From positions 298,605 through 362,604 of the forward strand of contig NZ_JAKLTD010000001.1 of assembly GCF_022014235.1 (NCBI RefSeq): a stretch of DNA of 64,000 nucleotides. Reading direction: 5' to 3'. The stretch is from Methanothermobacter sp. K4 (GTDB lineage Archaea; Methanobacteriota; Methanobacteria; Methanobacteriales; Methanothermobacteraceae). Below, one piece after another: positions 45,168 through 53,741 of the stretch. The position numbers were made by a program, and so were the translations under genes. The number at the start of each line of letters is the position of its first letter. Within the stretch, counting starts at the first letter, position 1. The notes under the pieces were generated by a model. The model was not told where the DNA came from, ran no database searches, and worked only from the letters and a program-made list of their open reading frames with translations.

Positions 45168-46172
45168 TCAGAACTTGACTGAACGGCTTTTTATCCTCTT
45201 TATCCTGGACTCGATTTCACTGTCATATATTCCAAGCATTTCAGCCGCCAGTATCGCCGCGTTACCACCGTTACCGATTCCAACGGTCGCAACAGGGACA
45301 CCTGGTGGCATGTTAACCATTGAGAGGAGGGAATCCCAGCCATTCATTTTGAGGGGGCATGGAACACCGATCACAGGCCTGTCACTGAGGGCGACAACGG
45401 CACCTGTAACATGGGCTGAGAGTCCACTTATCGCTATGAATAGCTTAACATTCTCCATACGCTCAAGGTACCTCTCGAACCTATCAGGGTACCTTATGGG
45501 TGATATGACGTTGAGGTCATAGCTTATACCCATACGCTCGAGGAACATTGTAGTCTTTTTGGCGATCTTCATGTCAGAGTAGCTGCCGGGGATCACAGAT
45601 ACCATCGGGGCGTCTTCTTCACCAGATTTTTCATTATCCTGCAGCTCTGGAAGCTCAACATTTAGGGGGGCGTAGTATGACCCCTCTATGCTGTTGAGGA
45701 CCTGGCACTCATCCCTGCGGACCTTCTCATAGAAACCCCTTCTGAGTTCAGAGACCCTTTCCCTCACCTCCGGGTCACCTATACCTATTATCTGGGCAGC
45801 CAGTATTGCGGCGTTTTCTCCCCTGTCAACACCAACCGTCGCAACCGGGGCAGGGAAGGGCATCTGTGAGCATGCGAAAAGGGCGTCAAGTCCTCCGAGT
45901 TTAACGTCAACTGGAACACCTATCACCGGCCGGTGGGTGTTAGCCGATATCATCCCGGGAAGGTGGGCTGAAAGTCCAGCTATCCCTATGAAGACCTCAA
46001 CACCCTCCTTTACAGACTCAGCGACGATGGCCTTCACCTTTTCATGGGTCCTGTGGGCTGAGGCAACCCTGAGGTCATAGGGTATTCTGAGTTCTTCAAA
46101 GATCTCCATGGCCTTTTCGGCTATCCTGAAATCCGATGCACTTCCAAGGAGTATCATCACTCTGGGCTTCAT
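45168..46172 (-). CDS. purE: Duplicated PurE-type carboxyaminoimidazole ribonucleotide mutase
   Basis: The 334-residue chain is two PurE domains in a row, each about 160 residues. The first has [22 protein letters not shown] (SAHR 38-41) and GLSAHLPGM, so its active site is complete. The second has [20 protein letters not shown] in place of SAHRTHEK, and GLSAHVTGA, so one catalytic histidine is missing. The tandem form is known in methanobacteria. GGTGAATCTC precedes the ATG. Followed by a UbiD-family gene. Confidence 0.93.
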   Translation of the reverse strand: MKPRVMILLGSASDFRIAEKAMEIFEELRIPYDLRVASAHRTHEKVKAIVAESVKEGVEVFIGIAGLSAHLPGMISANTHRPVIGVPVDVKLGGLDALFACSQMPFPAPVATVGVDRGENAAILAAQIIGIGDPEVRERVSELRRGFYEKVRRDECQVLNSIEGSYYAPLNVELPELQDNEKSGEEDAPMVSVIPGSYSDMKIAKKTTMFLERMGISYDLNVISPIRYPDRFERYLERMENVKLFIAISGLSAHVTGAVVALSDRPVIGVPCPLKMNGWDSLLSMVNMPPGVPVATVGIGNGGNAAILAAEMLGIYDSEIESRIKRIKSRSVKF

Positions 46173-46309
46173 TTAGAGATTCACCTTTACATTTATGGAT
46201 AGATATTTATTCCAATTCATATTTAATAGGATCTCCCGACGCATCTTAATGGCTTAATATTTAAGGGTTTTCAACCAATAGAACTTCATAGATAGGAGAA
46301 GGTGTAGGG

Positions 46310-48004
46310 ATGTCATGGCTTATTCTACTCCTGGTCTTCCTTTTATGTGCCCTCAGGACAGTGAAGGAAGATGACCAGACAGTTTCAGTGGTTATACCAG
46401 CGTTCAATGAGGAAAAGACCGTTGCAATGGTTGTTGAGGCAGCTAAAGGCTCTAAACTAGTGAGCGAGGTCATAGTGGTGGATGATGGATCCACAGATAA
46501 CACTGCCGGGGTTGCAGAGGCTGCAGGTGCAAGGGTCATAAGACATGCCAGCAACCGCGGCAAGGGCGCTGCACTGAGGACCGGATTCAAGCATTCCAGT
46601 GGAGAGATAGTGGTTTTTATTGACGCTGACCTTGAGAATATGACAACAGAGAAAATTGAGAGGATGATAAGGCCCATAATCAGGGGGAGGGCGGACCTCA
46701 CAAAAACACGTTTCAGGAGAAAGGCCGGAAGGGTTACTGAGTTAACTGCAAAGCCACTTCTGAATTTCTTCTTCCCTGAGATAAAATTCGAGCAGCCACT
46801 AAGCGGACAGTTCGCAGCCAGGAGATCTGCCCTTGAGAAGATGAAATTTGAGGAGGATTATGGGGTCGATGTTGGCATAGTCCTTGATGCGGATGTCCTT
46901 GGTCTCACAGTTAAGGAGGTGGATATAGGGACGATACACCATGACATGGCAAGTCTCAGGGACCTTAACCTGGTTGCCAACGAGGTTGTAAGGACCATAG
47001 TTGACAGGGCACTTGAGTACGGCAGAATAACCATGATGGACACCATGGGAAAGTCCATAAGAATGTGCATACTGGGCCTCTCACTTACAACCCTCGGGAT
47101 ATTCAGCATATTCTTTATAAGGACAATACCGGCAACAGCAGGGATCATTATAGCGGTTTCAGGGTCCATAGTTGCCGTTTATTACTTTATAAGCTTGATC
47201 AGGAGATCAATATACGTTTTCAGGCGTTCCCAGGGCAAGCTTCAGACTGTAAGATCATTCATATACATGCACTTCCCCATTCTGGTTTCTGGCCTCATCC
47301 TTCTTGCCATGATATCAACACTGCTGGGAGCCGTCAAGGTGGACGATGGTAAAATATCAATTGAACCGACATCAGGTAACCTGATAATATGGAAGAAGAG
47401 CAATGAAAACAGAACATTCGATGTCAGGGGACCATACAGGATTGACAGCGTACTTGAAAATGAGAATAACTCCATAAGAATTCCCGAGGAGGCGATAAAT
47501 ACCCTTGGACTTGATTATGGAGACAGGGTATTCCTGAATGATGAGGTCTATACCCTCAACAGGACAAGGGAAGGTGAAGGTAACATAATGAGGATCCCAA
47601 CCAGTGCAAGGGAGGCCCTTGGGGTTAATGTGGGTGACGTGATCCAGGATGGAAATCTTCGAAAGATATTCAGCAATGTCTATGCAATTAGGAACATATC
47701 CCTCTCCAACATGACGGTCTATAACGGTGTCATAATTCAGTACGATGAGTCCCCGGCCTCGGAGGTCAAGGTTTACGTTGACAATAGGCTGGTTGCAGAG
47801 GCCAGCGGGGTCATGAAGAATGGTTCATACACTGTATCCGTTAATGGCGAAGTTATAAGAAATATAAGGTTCAGGGGAGAGGATTCCAGCTACAGGATAT
47901 ACCATGGGGGCCATACGGTAAAAATTGATATCAGAAGGGGGGCTTCATCTGACATGAGGTTTGCAACTGCATCTGAGGGTAAATTCCTCAACATATGGTC
48001 CTGA
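46310..48004 (+). CDS. GT81/GT2-like glycosyltransferase with exported AbrB-like repeats
   Basis: A 564-residue membrane enzyme. An N-terminal anchor is followed by a GT-A domain with VIPAFNEE, VVDDGST (58-62), and DAD (105-107); the region RVTELTAKPLLNFF and LSGQFAARRSAL resembles glucosyl-3-phosphoglycerate synthases. Three membrane helices follow (about 252-340), then an external domain of about 220 residues. Two segments there, 386-411 and 423-446 (IRIPEEAINTLGLDYGDRV, MRIPTSAREALGVNVGDVI), look like SpoVT-AbrB hairpins. GGAGAAGGTG precedes the ATG. Confidence 0.72.
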   Translation: MSWLILLLVFLLCALRTVKEDDQTVSVVIPAFNEEKTVAMVVEAAKGSKLVSEVIVVDDGSTDNTAGVAEAAGARVIRHASNRGKGAALRTGFKHSSGEIVVFIDADLENMTTEKIERMIRPIIRGRADLTKTRFRRKAGRVTELTAKPLLNFFFPEIKFEQPLSGQFAARRSALEKMKFEEDYGVDVGIVLDADVLGLTVKEVDIGTIHHDMASLRDLNLVANEVVRTIVDRALEYGRITMMDTMGKSIRMCILGLSLTTLGIFSIFFIRTIPATAGIIIAVSGSIVAVYYFISLIRRSIYVFRRSQGKLQTVRSFIYMHFPILVSGLILLAMISTLLGAVKVDDGKISIEPTSGNLIIWKKSNENRTFDVRGPYRIDSVLENENNSIRIPEEAINTLGLDYGDRVFLNDEVYTLNRTREGEGNIMRIPTSAREALGVNVGDVIQDGNLRKIFSNVYAIRNISLSNMTVYNGVIIQYDESPASEVKVYVDNRLVAEASGVMKNGSYTVSVNGEVIRNIRFRGEDSSYRIYHGGHTVKIDIRRGASSDMRFATASEGKFLNIWS

Positions 48005-48006
48005 AG

Positions 48007-48939
48007 TCAGTAGTATACCCTTGCAGCTTCTTCCGGGTCGTCGTAGAGGCCGATGGCTGCAAGGGCCCCTATCTTACCCTGAGCCCCTGTTACCTCAATG
48101 AGATCTATTCCAAGGGGCTCTGCAACTTCCTCTGCATCCTCAACTTCCATGAAACTCTTTTTAGCCATTATTGAATACTCTTTCAGCTCTTCAGGAACCT
48201 TTATACCTCTGAAAACCGCGACAGATGTTTTATCTGAAAGGGTGTTCTCTTCAAGAAAACTTACAGCAAGATTGACCAGTTCATTGCTCCTACCAGGCTG
48301 CACCGCGAAGGCAAGGGCAACAGACACGCAGTTCTGTGTCTTGCGGGGGTTGTGTGGGTATAGCTGAACCGTCACATGGTCGATGTACTCAAATCCCCTC
48401 CGGCCAAGCTCCATGCCCATATTGTTGGCAAGGGTCCAGGTCGCGCCACTTTCAGGGGTGTCAGTGTCATCTATACCCAGGACAACCTTCTCGAGGCGGG
48501 GTGTTATTACTGCGGCCCTCCCGGGCTTTGAGCCACCTCCGACCTCATAGAGTTCGATTCTCCTCACACCCTCTGCCATACCCCGGCACATGGCAGCACC
48601 AACCCCGGCACCTGCAAGGCCGGCATGCACAACACGGACCTCATCACCCTCAACAGCCACCTCCTCTATTCCAGCGGCATTCAGACTTGCCTTAAGTTCT
48701 ATTGGGGCCTTACCGGTATGTGCAAGGTAGGCGTGTCTGTTACCATCCCTCCGGGCCCTCTCTATCAGCTTGCTCGACCTGCTGTACTGGTATATCATCC
48801 ACTCTGACCCTGAGATGCATGGGTGGTATTCCAGGATCTCAACGAGATCCCCGTCCACCATGGTGAGGACCTTCTTGTAGGGTGATATCCAGGGGTCCCT
48901 GAACCTTTCCTTCAGGTCTGATGGTTTGAGTATTTCCAT
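48007..48939 (-). CDS. Methanogenesis marker protein 11
   Basis: A 310-residue protein with GIDDTDTPESGATWTL, a motif shared with TiaS-type ATP enzymes, then ENTLSDKTSVAVFRG and TGAQGKIGALAAIG. The family is limited to methanogens; its biochemical role is not established. Its stop lies four bases from the glycosyltransferase stop, so transcription converges here. It follows ribH by 18 bases and is the last gene of the leuC operon. Confidence 0.8.
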   Translation of the reverse strand: MEILKPSDLKERFRDPWISPYKKVLTMVDGDLVEILEYHPCISGSEWMIYQYSRSSKLIERARRDGNRHAYLAHTGKAPIELKASLNAAGIEEVAVEGDEVRVVHAGLAGAGVGAAMCRGMAEGVRRIELYEVGGGSKPGRAAVITPRLEKVVLGIDDTDTPESGATWTLANNMGMELGRRGFEYIDHVTVQLYPHNPRKTQNCVSVALAFAVQPGRSNELVNLAVSFLEENTLSDKTSVAVFRGIKVPEELKEYSIMAKKSFMEVEDAEEVAEPLGIDLIEVTGAQGKIGALAAIGLYDDPEEAARVYY

Positions 48940-48957
48940 GGAGGTTCTCCAGAAATA

Positions 48958-49374
48958 TCAAATTTCGTTGAGTCTTCTGTACATTTTAACGGCGGCCTCA
49001 ACGGCCCTCTTTGCATAGTCAACGCGCTGGTGGGCCTCAAGCCTCGTCATACCGGGGCCGGATATTCCCAGGGCCACGGGCTTATCATATTCGAGTGAAA
49101 GGTCCGCTATCTTACGTGAGGCATGCTGAACCACTATCTGGTCATGGTCCGTTGCCCCCTCAATAACAGCCCCCAGTGTGATAACTGCATCGATTTCATC
49201 ATCCAGGAGAAGCTTCTTAACCGCGAGCGGCATATCGAATACCCCTGGAACGGCAATTACCCTTGTTATTTCGGATTCAAGAAATTTAGCATGTTCTTTT
49301 GCAAGTTCAAGCATCATATGTGTTATGTCATAGTTGAATTCGGCTACCACAGCCCCTATTCTGACATTTACCAT
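48958..49374 (-). CDS. ribH: 6,7-dimethyl-8-ribityllumazine synthase
   Basis: Joins the pyrimidine and 3,4-dihydroxybutanone phosphate in riboflavin synthesis and forms icosahedral or pentameric assemblies (138 aa). [41 protein letters not shown] and the catalytic histidine in that segment are the family features. AGGAGGTATT precedes the ATG. It lies 12 bases after a small membrane ORF in the leuC-leuD-leuB-desulfurase run. Confidence 0.95.
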   Translation of the reverse strand: MVNVRIGAVVAEFNYDITHMMLELAKEHAKFLESEITRVIAVPGVFDMPLAVKKLLLDDEIDAVITLGAVIEGATDHDQIVVQHASRKIADLSLEYDKPVALGISGPGMTRLEAHQRVDYAKRAVEAAVKMYRRLNEI

Positions 49375-49386
49375 TTAATACCTCCT

Positions 49387-49467
49387 TTAGAGCACAAGCG
49401 CGCCTGCAATGGTACTCAAGACCATTATAATTACTATGAGCAATGCTATTATCTGTGCCTTATTCAT
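49387..49467 (-). CDS. Small single-helix membrane protein (26 aa)
   Basis: The minus strand reads ATG, MNKAQIIALLIVIIMVLSTI, then AGALVL and a stop. GGGGTGATGG, overlapping the stop codon of the upstream cysteine desulfurase, is an excellent ribosome binding site four bases before the ATG, and the frame ends 12 bases before the ribH start. One hydrophobic helix, a positively charged N-terminus and position in an operon support a real gene; its length places it below most annotation thresholds. Function unknown. Confidence 0.65.
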   Translation of the reverse strand: MNKAQIIALLIVIIMVLSTIAGALVL

Positions 49468-49471
49468 ACCA

Positions 49472-50665
49472 TCACCCCATCCTTGATATTTCCCTCAGGG
49501 TTTCTGCAAGGACATCAATGTCCTCCTCTGTATTGTAGTAGTGTATGGATGCCCTCACGGTGCCACCGGATTCATGAACTCCAAGGTGCCTCATGGCGGG
49601 TATCGCGCAGTGATGGCCGCTTCTAACACACACACCGGCGGTTTCATCCAGCAGCTTTGCAACGTCATGGGGGTCCATATTATCTATGTTGAAGGAAAGA
49701 ATACCATAAATATTTTGGGGGTCACCATAGCACTGGATTTTATCAATGGATGAAACCTCACTGTAGAGTTTTCCGGTCATTTTCAGGCCATGCTTTCTGA
49801 TTTTATGGATTCCTATCCTGTTGATGTAGTCTACGGATGCACCAAGACCTATGAAACCTGCTATGTTGAGGGTTCCTGCCTCGAACCTTGAGGGAAACTC
49901 TTCGAGGACGTAGTCATCTTCTGAGACATCAATGACGGTACCCCCACCCAGCATGAATGGTTCAAGTTCATCCTGGCACTCCCCCCTGCAGTAGAGGAAA
50001 CCTGTCCCCACTGGACCCAGGGTCCCCTTGTGACCAGGGAAGGCTGCAAAGTCTGCCCCTAACTCCCTAACATCGACCTTCATATGTCCAATGGACTGGG
50101 CCCCGTCAATCATGTAGAGTGCACCGTTTTCATGGGCAATCCTTCCCACCTCCTTCACATCCTGCACCGTGCCGAGGGCATTGGATATGTGGGTTATGGT
50201 TACAAGTCGTGTGGTCTCATCGACCGCCTCCTCAACCCTTGCAGGGTCCACGGTGCCATTTTCATCTGCCCTCACTATCCTTACATCAACACCCCTTTCA
50301 CGCAGCCTGAGCCAGGGCAGGAAGTTGGAGTGGTGTTCGATGTTTGGTACAACCACAGAGTCCCCCTTCCTGAATTCAAGGCCGCCTGCCACAATGTTTA
50401 TGGCCTCAGAGGTGTTCTTTGTGAATACTATTTCGTCTTCAGAGGCATTTATGAATCCCGCAACCTTTTTTCGTGCTTCCTGAAGTTTTATGGTTGCTTC
50501 AACTGCAAGTGAATACGCCCCGCGTCCCGTATTGGCGTTGTATCCTTCAAAGTACTCTGTCATGGCCCTCACAATGGGGAGGGGTGTTGGAGTTGTGCTT
50601 GCAGCATCAAGGTACACCTTTTCCCTGAGGAGTGGTATGTCGGCCCTCACGTCCTCTGTACGCAC
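49472..50665 (-). CDS. Cysteine desulfurase (SufS/CsdB-like)
   Basis: PLP enzyme (397 aa) that takes sulfur from cysteine and forms a persulfide on the active cysteine. YLDAASTTPTP, FTKNTSEAIN, PNIEHHSNFLPW, the PLP lysine in AFPGHKGTLGPVGTGFLY and the catalytic cysteine in VRSGHHCAIPAMRHL are present. The GTG at 50665 follows AGGGGTGATCC, preferred over the TTG at 50680. It starts four bases after the leuB stop. It may supply sulfur for LeuCD iron-sulfur clusters; that is inference. Confidence 0.9.
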   Translation of the reverse strand: MRTEDVRADIPLLREKVYLDAASTTPTPLPIVRAMTEYFEGYNANTGRGAYSLAVEATIKLQEARKKVAGFINASEDEIVFTKNTSEAINIVAGGLEFRKGDSVVVPNIEHHSNFLPWLRLRERGVDVRIVRADENGTVDPARVEEAVDETTRLVTITHISNALGTVQDVKEVGRIAHENGALYMIDGAQSIGHMKVDVRELGADFAAFPGHKGTLGPVGTGFLYCRGECQDELEPFMLGGGTVIDVSEDDYVLEEFPSRFEAGTLNIAGFIGLGASVDYINRIGIHKIRKHGLKMTGKLYSEVSSIDKIQCYGDPQNIYGILSFNIDNMDPHDVAKLLDETAGVCVRSGHHCAIPAMRHLGVHESGGTVRASIHYYNTEEDIDVLAETLREISRMG

Positions 50666-50669
50666 AGGA

Positions 50670-51650
50670 TCACCCCTCAATTCTTTTTGCTATCTCAGCG
50701 GCCATTTCCATTGTACCGAGACTTCCACCCAGGTCGGGTGTAACGAGTCCTGCTTCAAGGGTTTTTTCCAGTGCTTTCTGTATTTTGTGTGCTTCCGGGG
50801 TTTTGTTGAGGTGTTTTAGCATGAGTGTTGTTGTGAGTATCATGGCTGTGGGGTTTGCTATGTTTTTTCCGGCTATCTGGGGTGCTGATCCGTGGACTGG
50901 TTCGAATATTGCGTTTTTTTCTCCTATGTTTGCTGATGGTGCGAGTCCGAGTCCTCCGATGAGTCCTGCTGCTTCGTCTGAGAGTATGTCCCCGAAGAGG
51001 TTTGTAGTGACCAGAACCTGGAATTCCTGGGGCTGTGTTATGAGGTACATGGCTGTGGCGTCCACATAGTAGTCCTCTGCCTCCATCTCAGGGTAATCTG
51101 ATGCCACCCGGTAGAATTCCTCCCTGAACACCCCATCGGTCTTTTTAAGGACATTGGCCTTGTGCACCGCGGTCACACGACTCCAGCCCTCCCTCCGGGC
51201 ATACTCAAATGCGAACCTGCTGATTCTTCTGGAAGCACGGCGTGTTATGATCCTCCTTGCAACAGCACCATCAGCAGTGAACTCCTCATCACCCACATAG
51301 AGGTCCTCTGTGTTCTCCCTCACTATAACAAAGTCAAGGTCAGGGTAGAGGCAGGGGACGCCAGGGAGGGACTTAACAGGCCTCAAATTCGCAAAAAGAT
51401 CAAATTCACGCCTTAATTTAACTATAACATCCGCTGCACTTTCACCTGCAGCACCAAAGAGGGTGGCGTCTGCCTCACCGATGATTTCAATTGTTTCATC
51501 TGGAAGGGCTGTCCCTCTACTCTCAAGGCACTCATCCCCTGCCTCTGCATATAGAAATTCAGGTTCAAGGTCCAGTTCCCCAAGTACGTGGAGGGCGGCC
51601 TCCATGACCTCCTTACCGATACCATCACCGGGTATAACGGCTATCTTCAT
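50670..51650 (-). CDS. leuB: 3-isopropylmalate dehydrogenase (LeuB-type)
   Basis: NAD-dependent decarboxylating dehydrogenase (326 aa). PGDGIGKEVM, VRENTEDLYVGDEE, TNLFGDILSDEAA and EPVHGSAPQIAGKNIANP are family motifs. The same fold is used by homoisocitrate dehydrogenase of coenzyme B synthesis; the leuCD neighbours favour the leucine role. The ATG at 51650 follows GGGTGAATAC. Five bases after leuD. Confidence 0.9.
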   Translation of the reverse strand: MKIAVIPGDGIGKEVMEAALHVLGELDLEPEFLYAEAGDECLESRGTALPDETIEIIGEADATLFGAAGESAADVIVKLRREFDLFANLRPVKSLPGVPCLYPDLDFVIVRENTEDLYVGDEEFTADGAVARRIITRRASRRISRFAFEYARREGWSRVTAVHKANVLKKTDGVFREEFYRVASDYPEMEAEDYYVDATAMYLITQPQEFQVLVTTNLFGDILSDEAAGLIGGLGLAPSANIGEKNAIFEPVHGSAPQIAGKNIANPTAMILTTTLMLKHLNKTPEAHKIQKALEKTLEAGLVTPDLGGSLGTMEMAAEIAKRIEG

Positions 51651-51655
51651 GGTAT

Positions 51656-52144
51656 TCACCCGTCAAATTCTCCCTTTTTCCTGAGGTAGGGTATGAGACC
51701 CCCACTTTCAAGTATTTCCACCATGAAATCAGGGAGTCTCTTGAAGGGGAATTCCTCCTCTCCCCGTATTATAACGCCCCTTTCGAGGTCCACCTCTATC
51801 TCATCACCCTCGTTGAGCTTATCTGTTATCCCTGGGGCCTCAAGGAGGGGTATACCCACATTTATGGCGTTCCTGTAGAATATCCTGGCAAAGGACTCTG
51901 CAATGACCGCGGCTATTCCGGCACCCTTGAGGGCAAGGGGGGCGTGCTCCCTTGATGATCCACATCCAAAGTTCTTCCCGGCAACTATGAAGTCACCTGG
52001 CCTGACCTTCGAGGAGAATTCAGGGTCGAGGCCCTCCATGACATGTTCCCTGAGTTTTTCAGGGTCACGCATCACAAGGTATCTTCCTGGTATGATTATG
52101 TCCGTGTCCACGTCATCGGGGAATTTCCAGACTCTTCCTTTCAT
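51656..52144 (-). CDS. leuD: 3-isopropylmalate dehydratase, small subunit
   Basis: Swivelling subunit (162 aa) of the aconitase-type isopropylmalate isomerase. [31 protein letters not shown] and [14 protein letters not shown] are typical. The loop after YL is VM rather than RT; homoaconitase paralogues carry YLRT, so leucine synthesis is favoured. Fifteen bases after leuC. Confidence 0.93.
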   Translation of the reverse strand: MKGRVWKFPDDVDTDIIIPGRYLVMRDPEKLREHVMEGLDPEFSSKVRPGDFIVAGKNFGCGSSREHAPLALKGAGIAAVIAESFARIFYRNAINVGIPLLEAPGITDKLNEGDEIEVDLERGVIIRGEEEFPFKRLPDFMVEILESGGLIPYLRKKGEFDG

Positions 52145-52159
52145 ATCTAAGCACCTCCA

Positions 52160-53416
52160 CTATTCAAGTTCAGCAGGGTGGGTGATTCTGCCTGTAACTG
52201 CAGATGCGGCTGCAACCGCCGCTGATGATAGGTATACCTCTGCTTCAGGGCTTCCCTGCCTGCCCCTGAAGTTCCTGTTTGATGTTGAAAGGCTGACCTC
52301 TCCCGGCCCAACAAGTCCCACATGGCCTCCGAGACATGGTCCGCAGCAGGGGTTGCATACGAGGGCGCCGGCATCCACGAATATCTCCATGAGACCCTCT
52401 GAGAGGGCCCTGCGGTAGACCTCCCTTGAGGCGGGTATCACGAGCATTCTGACGTTGTCTGCAACCTCCCTGTTTTTCAGTATCGCTGCGGCATCCCTGA
52501 GGTCACTGAGGCGGCCGTTTGTACATGAGCCAAGGAAAACCTGGTCTATCTCAACATCCACCTCACTGACGGGCTTCACATTGTCAACGTTGTGGGGGCA
52601 TGCCACCTGGGGTTCAAGGTCAGAAACATCAACCTCCATTACACTGAGGGAGGGTGCATCAGGGTCTGTCCTGAATACCCTGTAGGGTTTATCCGATCTC
52701 CTTTTCACGTACTTTATGGTTTTTTCATCAGGTTCAACTATTCCTGTTTTACCCCCCATCTCTATTGCCATGTTGGAGAGCACCATACGGTCTGATACGC
52801 TCATATCTGCAACGGTTTCACCTGCAAATTCACAGGCCATGTAGGTGGCACCATCTGCCCCAACCTCCCCTATGATGTTCAGTATGACGTCCTTTGCATA
52901 CACATGTTTTCTGAGTGAGCCGCTTATCTCGAAGCGTATTGTTTCAGGTACCCTGAACCACAGTTTTCCGGTGGCAAAGACCATTGCCATGTCAGTTGAC
53001 CCTATACCGGTGGTGAAGGCCCCCAGGGCACCGTGGGTGCAGGTGTGGGAGTCTGTCCCAACAATAACCTCTCCAGGCACCACATGTCCCTTTTCAGGTA
53101 GCACCTGGTGGCATACGCCCTCCCTGACATCATAGAAATTCTTTATACCCTGTTCCCTCACAAAGTCCCTCATTATCATGTGGTTCTGGGCAGCATCGAG
53201 GGAATCTGCAGGTACCTGATGGTCGAATATCACAACGATTTTTTCAGGGTCCCAGACCCTTTCCCTGCCTATCCTTTCAAAGGATTCAACCGACAGGGGC
53301 CCTGTGAGGTCATGGGTCATGGCGACATCTATACTGGCCATAACTATTTCACCGGCCTCCACTCGGTCTTTATCTGAAGCCCTGGCAAGTATTTTCTCAG
53401 AAACAGTCATAGACAT
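52160..53416 (-). CDS. leuC: 3-isopropylmalate dehydratase, large subunit
   Basis: Catalytic iron-sulfur subunit (418 aa), cytoplasmic. [32 protein letters not shown] and [13 protein letters not shown] give the three cluster cysteines and the substrate site. AAGGAGGATAG precedes the ATG. First gene of leuC-leuD-leuB-desulfurase-small ORF-ribH-marker 11, with spacings of 4 to 18 bases. A 108-base ORF sits upstream (53452-53559). Confidence 0.95.
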   Translation of the reverse strand: MSMTVSEKILARASDKDRVEAGEIVMASIDVAMTHDLTGPLSVESFERIGRERVWDPEKIVVIFDHQVPADSLDAAQNHMIMRDFVREQGIKNFYDVREGVCHQVLPEKGHVVPGEVIVGTDSHTCTHGALGAFTTGIGSTDMAMVFATGKLWFRVPETIRFEISGSLRKHVYAKDVILNIIGEVGADGATYMACEFAGETVADMSVSDRMVLSNMAIEMGGKTGIVEPDEKTIKYVKRRSDKPYRVFRTDPDAPSLSVMEVDVSDLEPQVACPHNVDNVKPVSEVDVEIDQVFLGSCTNGRLSDLRDAAAILKNREVADNVRMLVIPASREVYRRALSEGLMEIFVDAGALVCNPCCGPCLGGHVGLVGPGEVSLSTSNRNFRGRQGSPEAEVYLSSAAVAAASAVTGRITHPAELE

Positions 53417-53451
53417 CTTCTATCCTCCTTTAGCAGAATATACTGAAGGCA

Positions 53452-53559
53452 TTACAAAATTTCCAGCAATGGATCCATGGGACTGGCTGTGAAAATTAGA
53501 GCATCCTTAAGGTTCAAATGTCCCCATATGTTCACTGGATATCTGCATTCCACCTTCAT
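53452..53559 (-). CDS. Candidate leucine-rich leader peptide upstream of leuC (35 aa)
   Basis: The minus strand has ATG at 53559 reading MKVECRYPVNIWGHLNLKDA, then a 15-residue tail with LLEIL at the end, stop TAA at 53452, 35 bases before leuC. Six of 35 codons are leucine, three of them TTG. No ribosome binding site precedes the ATG, but AAAATATAAC (53586-53595) lies about 27 bases upstream, which would give a leaderless transcript starting near the ATG. This could be a real leader or chance. Confidence 0.35.
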   Translation of the reverse strand: MKVECRYPVNIWGHLNLKDALIFTASPMDPLLEIL

Positions 53560-53741
53560 ACTGAAAAACTCGGCTGAATTTTACAGTTATATTTTCACCC
53601 ACCATTAATAAATACTTTGATAATAAAATTTAAATATTAAGTAATACAAGGTAGTAACAGTTTCAGGAATATTAGTTTCCAGGACCTCACCAAGTCTTTT
53701 ATAGACGGTGCGTGATATTATTAATCAAGTGAGGGACCCAA
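53560..53741. promoter_or_regulatory. Divergent control region leuC / RPA
   Basis: AAAATATAAC (minus strand, about 53586-53595) is a TATA-like box pointing at leuC. TTTTATAG (plus strand, 53697-53704) lies about 40 bases before the RPA start, followed by GAGGGAC near the ATG. Between them AT-rich sequence (AAATTTAAATATT, 53626-53638) has no coding potential. Confidence 0.5.

Noticed and set aside
45168..46172. Second PurE domain as a pseudogene
   Set aside because: The reading frame is continuous and conserved outside the active-site change, so it is a fused domain rather than decay.
50670..51650. Homoisocitrate dehydrogenase of coenzyme B synthesis
   Set aside because: Fold is the same, but neighbours leuC and leuD favour isopropylmalate; left as an alternative in the entry.
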